Source: a virus
Strand: one strand, 5' to 3'
DNA length: 30,852 nt
IMG/VR virus record: IMGVR_UViG_3300005663_000155
Location: 1 to 30,852 of that record
The notes below the pieces were generated by a model. That model saw nothing but the letters and a program-made list of their open reading frames with translations, ran no database searches and was not told the DNA's origin. Each line of letters starts with the position of its first letter. Position 1 is the first letter of the stretch. The translations under genes were made by a program, and so were the position numbers. Shown here piece after piece: positions 12,289-18,471 of the stretch.

Positions 12289-13079
12289 AGATGATCGTCA
12301 AGCTGTGGAGTAACTGGACCCTGGACTTTATGCACCTTGCGCTGTCACTGGTCTTGGTGCATTCGCTAATCCTGGTCATGGACATGGACAAAAAAATGGG
12401 GGAGCTGGAGAAAAGCCTGGAGTTGAAGTCCCAGACTCTGCTGTGGACCACAGCGCAGCGTGACGTGTTGCAGGACTATTACTACAACGGCGAGGTGGAC
12501 GTGGCTACTGTCGAGGAGTGGGTGGTCCTGGCTGAGTATGAGAAATTCAAGGGCACGACCGACAGGGCATGGGATATAAGCAAAATCGTCGAAGCCATCC
12601 ATCTCCTGACACAGGACAGGTACAGAGACAGGAGTGGCGGGCAAGTATACGAGATCGCGAAGGCCGTCTATGAGTCCTCGAAGGAATTCAAACTACCGTT
12701 TGAGGTGGTCCTGGCCGTGGCCTGGGGTGAGAGCCGGTATCGTGACGACATCTGTACGGGGTACATGGAGAGCCCGGTGGGAGCCGTGGGCTGTATGCAG
12801 GTGATGCCGTTCTGGGCCGAGGCGCTGGATTTTGTCGCTGATGCTGATGAGCTACGCTATGACTTGCATGTGAACATCCGGGCGGGGGCCGCGGTTCTGC
12901 GGTATTACCTGGATCGCCCGATGGTCAAGGGGGAGCACCCGTTGAAGGTGGCCCTGCTGATGTACCAGTACGGTGAGTCAGCGTATCGCTCAAGGACGCG
13001 CAGGGGGCTGGGGTTTAATGGCTACGCTGAGCGTGTGATCAAGAAGGCAGTTCAAATCAAGAAAAAGGTGCGCATCTGA
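12285..13079 (+). CDS. Membrane-anchored SLT-type lytic transglycosylase, 264 aa
   Basis: This is a peptidoglycan-cleaving enzyme acting in the periplasm. An N-terminal hydrophobic segment (residues about 16-33, HLALSLVLVHSLILV) acts as a signal anchor, followed by a linker with coiled-coil character. The catalytic domain covers about residues 120-260: E149 in AVAWGESRYRDD, the G-A-V-G-C-M-Q-V-M-P motif (166-175), then NIRAGAAVLRYYL and ALLMYQYGES, the standard SLT (GH23) order. With a membrane anchor and no tail-protein context it is more likely the lysis enzyme than a virion lysin. The AAGAGGAGA site precedes the ATG, which overlaps the exonuclease stop. Confidence 0.85.
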   Translation: MKMIVKLWSNWTLDFMHLALSLVLVHSLILVMDMDKKMGELEKSLELKSQTLLWTTAQRDVLQDYYYNGEVDVATVEEWVVLAEYEKFKGTTDRAWDISKIVEAIHLLTQDRYRDRSGGQVYEIAKAVYESSKEFKLPFEVVLAVAWGESRYRDDICTGYMESPVGAVGCMQVMPFWAEALDFVADADELRYDLHVNIRAGAAVLRYYLDRPMVKGEHPLKVALLMYQYGESAYRSRTRRGLGFNGYAERVIKKAVQIKKKVRI

Positions 13080-13672
13080 TGATATTGATCGGGATCGGGG
13101 GTAAGGCCCGGGCTGGCAAGGACACGGTGGCCCGGTATTTAGTGAGTGAGCACGGGCTATACCATGCCTCATTCGCCAGGCGTCTGAAGCAGGTGACCCA
13201 GGTAAAGTTCGGGCTCCTCGACGAGGAGTGCAGCAAGAAGAATTACAGCAAGGTGATCGAGCGCTGGGGTATAAGTTTCCGGAAGATGCTGCAGCTTGAG
13301 GGCACTGAGGCGGGATGGCAGCTATATGACAGACACATGTCCCCAGGGCCCAGCCTATGGGTCAGGCACATTGCCCACGAGTGGATGATCGTCCAGGGGT
13401 CAGAGAATTTTCAGGGCATGGTCCTCTCGGACATGCGGTTCCAACACGAGCTTGACTGGATCAAGTCTCAGGGCGGATTCGGGTGGAAGGTTTTACGCCC
13501 AGAGGCTGATGGGGACGTGGGGATCAAAGGGCACGCCAGTGAGACCTGGGAATTCGAGGCTGATGTTGAGATCCTGAATAACGCGACTATCCCCGACCTA
13601 TTCGCGCGCACAGAGCGCCAGATGAGGAAGGTGTTGCAGGGGAATGGAGTCCTTCGTAGTCATGCTGATTGA
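13079..13672 (+). CDS. Deoxynucleoside monophosphate kinase (T4 gp1-like), 197 aa
   Basis: The enzyme phosphorylates dNMPs using ATP to feed phage DNA synthesis. A P-loop lies at the N-terminus, GGKARAGKDT (residues 7-16), the G-K-x-x-x-G-K-D form typical of phage dNMP kinases. RKMLQLEGTEAGW and VLSDMRFQHELDWI (matching the family's 'D-x-R-F-x-x-E' element) follow, then a GHASET region. Length and order match the T4 gene 1 family. The start overlaps the transglycosylase stop. It complements the MazG-like and 2-deoxyribosyltransferase-like proteins. Confidence 0.85.
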   Translation: MILIGIGGKARAGKDTVARYLVSEHGLYHASFARRLKQVTQVKFGLLDEECSKKNYSKVIERWGISFRKMLQLEGTEAGWQLYDRHMSPGPSLWVRHIAHEWMIVQGSENFQGMVLSDMRFQHELDWIKSQGGFGWKVLRPEADGDVGIKGHASETWEFEADVEILNNATIPDLFARTERQMRKVLQGNGVLRSHAD

Positions 13673-13877
13673 GTTCAATAGCGATACGGATTATGTGGAA
13701 TTTTTAGAGTTCCTGGAGGATGGTGATACCACGTGCACCGGGAACCGTGACGAGCTTCAGGTTACGGTCGGTAAGGAAGACCTGCTGGGCGCGATGGAGA
13801 TGGATTCCGAGATAGGATTAGAGGGCGAGCTGACCATGCTATATGGCGGGAAGATCGAGGACTGGCACGAGGATTAA
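13644..13877 (+). CDS. Acidic hypothetical protein, 77 aa
   Basis: ATG at 13644 inside the end of the kinase gene, with CAGGGG just upstream; an ATG at 13662 is the alternative. It is strongly acidic (VEFLEFLEDGDTT, KIEDWHED), with no basic patches or cysteine pair. Acidic small phage proteins are often inhibitors or DNA mimics, but that is speculative here. Confidence 0.5.
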   Translation: MESFVVMLIEFNSDTDYVEFLEFLEDGDTTCTGNRDELQVTVGKEDLLGAMEMDSEIGLEGELTMLYGGKIEDWHED

Positions 13878-13887
13878 GGTAGTGTTA

Positions 13888-13916
13888 CCCTCCGCGCATA
13901 ATAAGAGGACGGAGGG
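13888..13916 (+). promoter_or_regulatory. Hairpin that sequesters the ribosome-binding site of 13920
   Basis: CCCTCCG (13888-13894) pairs perfectly with CGGAGGG (13910-13916) across a 15-base AT-rich loop. The 3' arm is the ribosome-binding sequence of the gene starting at 13920. Folding would hide it, and opening it would allow translation, so the regulator below may be translationally controlled. Confidence 0.5.
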
Positions 13917-13919
13917 GGC

Positions 13920-14336
13920 ATGTGGGGCGACCGTAACGCAGGACCCTGCCCGAAGTGTGGGGAGCGTTCGTGGTTCGAGGATGACGATGCCGATGTGATT
14001 CAGCGCTGTATGTGCGGTCTGCGTAAGATCGTGCGCACTCAGCAGGGGGATCAGACCATTGTCCATCTGCCGAATCCGAAGCTGGTGGTGTTGCCAAAGA
14101 AGGACACGAAGATTTCTAAGTGTCTGGGCATACTGGCCAGCTATTACCCTCGGCTCTTGTCGACCGGGGAGATGGCGAGACTCACGGGGTTTAGCACTAT
14201 CAACGCATCGACGCACTTGATACTCCTCAGGCAGCGTGGCCTGGTTGACCTGGTCAATAACAAGCGAGGCCGGGCCGGAGGCAGCCAATGGGGATTGACG
14301 ATGAAGGCCGTGGAATTACTTAATCTCAAGAGATGA
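13920..14336 (+). CDS. Zinc-ribbon / winged-helix DNA-binding protein, 138 aa
   Basis: The N-terminal zinc ribbon has C10-x-x-C13 and C30-x-C32 (PCPKCGERSW and RCMCGLRK). The C-terminal winged helix-turn-helix covers about residues 62-135. In it LLSTGEMARLTGFSTINAST is the helix-turn-helix, LILLRQRGLVDLV the second helix into the wing, and a basic wing KRGRAGG follows. It is the only clear DNA-binding regulator in the window and is therefore a candidate reader of the repeated palindrome. The ATG at 13920 follows GGAGGG inside a hairpin. Binding specificity unknown. Confidence 0.7.
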   Translation: MWGDRNAGPCPKCGERSWFEDDDADVIQRCMCGLRKIVRTQQGDQTIVHLPNPKLVVLPKKDTKISKCLGILASYYPRLLSTGEMARLTGFSTINASTHLILLRQRGLVDLVNNKRGRAGGSQWGLTMKAVELLNLKR

Positions 14337-14346
14337 GGAGGGGCAC

Positions 14347-14634
14347 ATGGGAGCATTGGTACTCAACCTGAAAAAGGGGCAGGATTTCTACATCATCAAC
14401 GCAGGCGAGAAGATCAGGGTATCTGTCGACCGTATCGACGGGCCCGTGAAGTTCAGGCTGCTAGTGGAGAAGGGATTCAATCACCTGTTCAAGATCGACG
14501 ACCGGCACAGTGAAGAGATCCACAAGAACGTGCGGGTCAGCGCCGGTATAGGCAGGCAGGACATGGCCAAGGTGACGATCATGGCCCCAGCGAATGTCCA
14601 GATCGTCCGGGGCTCGTTATTGAAGGACAAGTGA
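14347..14634 (+). CDS. CsrA-like protein with central insertion, 95 aa
   Basis: CsrA proteins are small beta-strand dimers that bind GGA motifs near ribosome-binding sites and control translation. Here LVLNLKKGQDFYI (residues 4-16) followed by GEKIRVSVDRIDG matches CsrA strands 1-3, and MAPANVQIVRG (79-89) matches the A-P-x-x-V-x-V-x-R-E strand 5. R88 stands where the RNA-contacting R44 of CsrA lies. About 45 extra residues separate the halves. The usual T-R-R of strand 1 is N-L-K-K here, so RNA contacts may differ. GGAGGGG precedes the ATG. This is a pattern match by eye, not a search result. Confidence 0.6.
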   Translation: MGALVLNLKKGQDFYIINAGEKIRVSVDRIDGPVKFRLLVEKGFNHLFKIDDRHSEEIHKNVRVSAGIGRQDMAKVTIMAPANVQIVRGSLLKDK

Positions 14635-14972
14635 GCCAGCATATATTCGTCAACAAGTCTGCCATCAGGCAGGCCATCCTCCTGGAGCTGGCCCCCAATC
14701 ATTTCAGAGGGGCTCAGCGTAAGATCGCGGAGATGGCTGCCAACTCAGCACCGTTCACACACGGGCGCGTGAATAGGCGGTATGGCGACGTGGGGCTGAT
14801 GTTGCAGGACAACACGGTCACGCGGGTGATCAAGCTGGGCCAGAAGAAGAAGGGCAAAGCAGAGGGCTGTGATACCTGTGGGGGTACTCGCAAGGTCAAG
14901 GTTCCTCAGGCTCAAAAGGGGGACCCGGCCTTCATTCCGTGTCCTGATTGTGCTATACCACTAAAACACTGA
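14631..14972 (+). CDS. Zinc-finger protein, 113 aa
   Basis: The GTG at 14631 overlaps the previous stop (GTGA), with AAGGA five bases before. The N-terminus is helical and basic (AIRQAILLELAPNHFRGAQRK). A C-terminal pair of knuckles, C-D-T-C-G-G-T-R and C-P-D-C, about 20 residues apart, resembles half of a DnaJ-type zinc-binding domain. It probably contacts nucleic acid or a partner protein. It directly precedes the DNA polymerase, suggesting a replication-linked role. Confidence 0.6.
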   Translation: MSQHIFVNKSAIRQAILLELAPNHFRGAQRKIAEMAANSAPFTHGRVNRRYGDVGLMLQDNTVTRVIKLGQKKKGKAEGCDTCGGTRKVKVPQAQKGDPAFIPCPDCAIPLKH

Positions 14973-15004
14973 CTGTGGGATAACTGGCTGGTCGAGGAGG
15001 GCCG

Positions 15005-17407
15005 ATGCTAGGATTATGGGTTCCTGCCAGAGCGTCTGGCGATAATCTTGTGAAGGTAGTGAAGCCGGTGCTGGCTGGGCATTCGGCGAAGGTCTTGCCG
15101 TTCCGGGAGGGGCAGGCGTATATCCCTGTGCCCGAGGGCACGAACCCCGTGATCCTGGGCTTTGGCAGCAAGGTCCTGCAGTTCTTGCAAGACCGTGGCA
15201 TGGCCCCCAAGGGCAGATCTCTAACCTCGATGCGGGGGAAGATCATCGAACACAACGGGGCCAGGATCATGCTGACCTGGGACCCTGGTATCATCTGGAA
15301 AGAAGACCCCACCAACAAGAAGGCCACGGGCTACGCGCGCCTGTGGGAGATCCAGTGGGATGTGGCCCTGGCCATGCGCCTGGAGAAGACAGGCAGTCTG
15401 GAGGTGCCTGGGGCTGAAGGCACCCGGTACAGGGATGTGGAGGACTTCAGCACGCTGATTGAGCTGATTGTGAGGGCCAACACCAAGTACAAGCGGCCGA
15501 TCCCCGTGGCGTGCGACACCGAGACCGTGGGCCTGGACCCATACAACCCCGAGCGCTGGATCGTGGCGATCACCTTCACGTTCAGGCCGGGCGAGAGCTG
15601 GGTAAGGTACTTCCCGAAGGGCCTTGATGAGCCGATGGAGCCGGGGGCAGACGGACTGTGGGAGCAGATCCACTGGCTGCTGAATAGCCCGAAGGTATCG
15701 ACCGTCGGCGCGAACTTCAAGTTCGATATGGGCTGGATGGCCGAGAAGTGGGGGATGGGGTGCACAAACTTCAAGCGGGACACGATCCTGATCGGTAGCC
15801 TGCTGGACGAGAACCGGGCGAACAGCGTCAACGTCCATGCCAAGATCTTCACGGAGATGGGGGGCTACGATGACGCGTTCAACGCAGAATTCGACAAGAG
15901 CCAGATGGACCTGGTGCCCAGGCCTAGGCTGATCACTTATGCAGGCGGCGACAGTGACGCGGAGTACCGGATCGACCGTCGACTGACGCCTATGTTGAAG
16001 CTGGACCCGGCGCTGGCCAACCTGTACCTGCGACTGGTGCACCCGGTGTCCCGGGTATACGAGAAGATCGAGCGCCAGGGGTTGTATATCGACGAGGTCT
16101 ACTACCGGAAGCTGGGGGTGATGGCAGAGCGCTATCTACGGGCGAAGCACAGACAGCTCGTGAAGGCGTTGCCTGTGAAGCTGCGGTACAAGTACATGGA
16201 TGACCTGTCCCTGACCAGGCCCGCGATAGTCAAGGACTTTATGTTCAACAAGCGCTTCATGGGGCTGAAGCCGAAGCGGTTCACGCCGAAGAGCGAGCAG
16301 CTACTCAAACAGAGGAAGATCACGGAGGCGGAGGCCGAACCGGCCACGGGTAAAGATCACCTGAAGATGTTCGAGAAGGACCTGCCGTGGGTTATGGGGC
16401 TGATGGATTGGCGCAGGGCGGGCAAGATCAATGATAACTACATCATCGGGTTCCTGAAGCACCTGAGGGCCGACGGTCGATTCCACCCGACGTATTTTTT
16501 GGGGAAGGAAGAGTGGGAGGGAGAAGAGGCCGGAACTAATACTGGACGCACGTCGGCGCGAGATCCGGCTGTTCAGACTACCCCCAAACATAACCCTATC
16601 TGGACCCCGAGGCTGAGGCGAGCGTTCATCGCGCCGCCTGGGCATGTGATTCTGTCCGCGGACTATGACCAGGGTGAGCTGAAGATGACCGCGGAGATCG
16701 CTGACGAGCCCGCCATGCTGAGGTTCTACCTGGAGGGAGGGCGAGAGGCTGACCTTCACAGCTATACTGGTGCCATGATCAGTGGCAACACGATGGAGCA
16801 GTTCACAGCGTTATCGAAAAACGAACGTAAGTCATTGAGGCAGAAGGCAAAATGCTTCAATTTTGGATTGATCTACGGCATGATGGCGAAGGGCTTCGTG
16901 AGGTATGCCCTGGACGTGTTCGGCGTGGTGTTCACCTTGCAAGAGGCTGAGGAGGCCATCGAGAAGTTCTTTGCCATGTACCCAGGACTGCGACCGTGGC
17001 ATGATCGCCAGATCGCGTATGCCAAGACCCACGGCTATGTGCGCAACCCCCTGGGCCGTGTCAGGCACCTGCCGCTAATCAACGCCGTTGACTTCTGGGT
17101 ATCGAGTAAGCAGGAGAGGCGCGCGATCAACAGCCCGGTGCAGGGCGGGCTCTCAGACCTGACCCAGCTCAGCATCGTGGTCTTGCACGATAGGTATGAG
17201 ATGGTGCCTTGCGATAACACCCACGACAACCTGAAGTTCTACGTGCCCGAGGAGCACGTGGAGCGAGACGCCGCGCGGATCGTGGAGGTCATGGAGAATC
17301 TGCCTACCAAGAAGCTATTCAACTGGCAGCCTAGGCTCAAGTTCACGGTAGGCCTGGAGGTAGGCCCCAACCTGGCAGAGCTGAAGGTGATGAAATTAGC
17401 TGCGTAA
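15005..17407 (+). CDS. DNA polymerase, family A, with 3'-5' exonuclease, 800 aa
   Basis: This is the replicative phage polymerase. The exonuclease domain shows Exo I D171-T-E173, Exo II D241 in VGANFKFDMG and Exo III Y312-x3-D316. The polymerase domain shows motif A with D553 (ADYDQGELK), the O-helix R612-x3-K616-x3-F620 ending in FGLIYG, and motif C H740-D741. F620 sits where E. coli Pol I has F762. Motif C reads H-D-N rather than the common H-D-E. No 5' nuclease domain is present and the first 150 residues are unassigned. The GAGGAGGG ribosome-binding site precedes the ATG. It differs from T7 polymerase in having a Phe, not Tyr, at the 762 equivalent. Confidence 0.95.
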   Translation: MLGLWVPARASGDNLVKVVKPVLAGHSAKVLPFREGQAYIPVPEGTNPVILGFGSKVLQFLQDRGMAPKGRSLTSMRGKIIEHNGARIMLTWDPGIIWKEDPTNKKATGYARLWEIQWDVALAMRLEKTGSLEVPGAEGTRYRDVEDFSTLIELIVRANTKYKRPIPVACDTETVGLDPYNPERWIVAITFTFRPGESWVRYFPKGLDEPMEPGADGLWEQIHWLLNSPKVSTVGANFKFDMGWMAEKWGMGCTNFKRDTILIGSLLDENRANSVNVHAKIFTEMGGYDDAFNAEFDKSQMDLVPRPRLITYAGGDSDAEYRIDRRLTPMLKLDPALANLYLRLVHPVSRVYEKIERQGLYIDEVYYRKLGVMAERYLRAKHRQLVKALPVKLRYKYMDDLSLTRPAIVKDFMFNKRFMGLKPKRFTPKSEQLLKQRKITEAEAEPATGKDHLKMFEKDLPWVMGLMDWRRAGKINDNYIIGFLKHLRADGRFHPTYFLGKEEWEGEEAGTNTGRTSARDPAVQTTPKHNPIWTPRLRRAFIAPPGHVILSADYDQGELKMTAEIADEPAMLRFYLEGGREADLHSYTGAMISGNTMEQFTALSKNERKSLRQKAKCFNFGLIYGMMAKGFVRYALDVFGVVFTLQEAEEAIEKFFAMYPGLRPWHDRQIAYAKTHGYVRNPLGRVRHLPLINAVDFWVSSKQERRAINSPVQGGLSDLTQLSIVVLHDRYEMVPCDNTHDNLKFYVPEEHVERDAARIVEVMENLPTKKLFNWQPRLKFTVGLEVGPNLAELKVMKLAA

Positions 17408-17430
17408 GTCATTGATTTAGCCGCCAGAAT

Positions 17431-17476
17431 ACCGTTCGTCGATTGCCCTTGCAAACGCCTGAATATAGCGTATATT
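17431..17476 (+). promoter_or_regulatory. Sigma70-like promoter, second copy of the shared type
   Basis: TTGCAA (17449-17454) and TATATT (17471-17476) are 16 bases apart. The upstream element ACCGTTCGTC (17431-17440), CCTTGC and the spacer CTGAAT match the 1636-1695 promoter in order and nearly in spacing. It drives the 17497 gene separately from the polymerase. Confidence 0.65.
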
Positions 17477-17496
17477 TAGGGGAGAGGTGATGATCA

Positions 17497-18348
17497 ATGC
17501 GAACTGACGTACACTCCGAGAAGTCACTCAAGCCTGAGAATTACGAGGTTATTGAGTACATCTACACGAATGCCCCGCCGTTTATGGGTTCAGGTGAGGG
17601 CTTCGCTGCGATCATGAAAGAGTTCCGCGCTGACATGGAGCGCATCCAGAAGATGCTCCGCGAGCGTGGTGCGATGATCCACGGCGGCTGGTCTAGCTGC
17701 GACCATTGCGGTGCCCATTACCATCACGGTGTTGTTCTTGAGCACCGTCCCACGAAGGAATTGATCACTGTCGGCTGGATATGTGCTGAGGAGCGCTTCG
17801 AGATCAGCAACCTGGCCTGGCAGCGCAAGCGCATGGAGAAGGTGATGAAGCAGATCCGTCATCGTCGTGGTCGCTTCGCCAAGCTCCGCACCTTCGCGAA
17901 AGAGAACCGCGAGGCCGTGCGTCTCCTTAGCAAGCACAGAGACAACAGCTTCTTGGGGTCCCTTCGTGACCAGCTCATGGCCAGAGGCACTCTCAGTGAG
18001 CGCCAGCTTGAGTGCATCCCGAAGGCCGCCGAGAGGCAGGCTAAGTGGGACACCGAGAAGGCCAAGCAGGAGGCCGAGCCCAAGAATCCAGCTCCTGAGG
18101 GGCGTGTCGAGATCGAGGGTGAGATCGTCCACGTCAAGCTCCAGGAGAGTCAGTACGGTGACACCTTCAAGATGCTCGTGAAGTGTGACGGGTTCCGCGT
18201 CTGGAGCACCGTGCCCAGTTCCCTCGAAGGTGAGGTGAAGGGCCGCCGCGTGAAGTTCACGGCCACCCTCACGCGCAGTGACAAGGATGAGAGCTTCGCG
18301 TTCGCCAAGCGCCCGGCGAAGGCCGAGTTCACGGCGGAGGCCGCTTAA
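17497..18348 (+). CDS. Abundant zinc-motif protein with OB-like C-terminus, ssDNA-binding candidate, 283 aa
   Basis: I chose the ATG at 17497, with GGAGAGG nine bases upstream. Residues about 65-100 hold C68-x-x-C71 (SSCDHCGAHYHHG) and C96 (VGWICAEERF). A charged helical middle is followed by a C-terminal beta-rich domain from about residue 205 (EGEIVHVKLQE, FKMLVKCDGFRVW, GRRVKFTATL), which resembles an OB-fold. Codon choice shifts strongly to CGC/CGT and CTC compared with AGG-rich neighbours. The gene has its own strong promoter and a following hairpin. Together these suggest a highly expressed DNA-binding protein such as an SSB equivalent. No SSB family signature is recognised. Confidence 0.65.
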   Translation: MRTDVHSEKSLKPENYEVIEYIYTNAPPFMGSGEGFAAIMKEFRADMERIQKMLRERGAMIHGGWSSCDHCGAHYHHGVVLEHRPTKELITVGWICAEERFEISNLAWQRKRMEKVMKQIRHRRGRFAKLRTFAKENREAVRLLSKHRDNSFLGSLRDQLMARGTLSERQLECIPKAAERQAKWDTEKAKQEAEPKNPAPEGRVEIEGEIVHVKLQESQYGDTFKMLVKCDGFRVWSTVPSSLEGEVKGRRVKFTATLTRSDKDESFAFAKRPAKAEFTAEAA

Positions 18349-18363
18349 TAGAAACGGTATAAA

Positions 18364-18383
18364 AAGGGGATATTTATCCCCTT
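18364..18383 (+). terminator. Hairpin terminator after 18348
   Basis: AAGGGGAT pairs with ATCCCCTT (8 bp) around an ATTT loop. Weakly T-rich sequence follows at 18391-18394. It lies at the end of the early/replication block, just before the head gene block. Confidence 0.5.
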
Positions 18384-18471
18384 AATACCCTCTTTCGAAT
18401 CAAAACGTACCCTTTTCTCGATTTTCTGATTCAGTGAGTGTAGACTTCTCGCATACCTGGAGGAGTCTACC
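18384..18471 (+). promoter_or_regulatory. AT-rich leader of the head gene block
   Basis: This short region is AT-rich (TTTTCTCGATTTTCTGATTC) and contains GTGTAGACT, a possible -10, then GGAGGAG as ribosome-binding site for the portal gene. No convincing -35 is seen. A late promoter here is expected from position but not proven. Confidence 0.3.

Noticed and set aside
15221-16042. A 273-codon - strand frame inside the polymerase gene.
   Set aside because: Antisense shadow of the polymerase exonuclease region, where all catalytic motifs are on the + strand.
17490-17507. A five-codon leader peptide (MINAN) overlapping the start of the 17497 gene.
   Set aside because: Its ATG is only two bases from the ribosome-binding site, too close for efficient use; no attenuator structure is seen.
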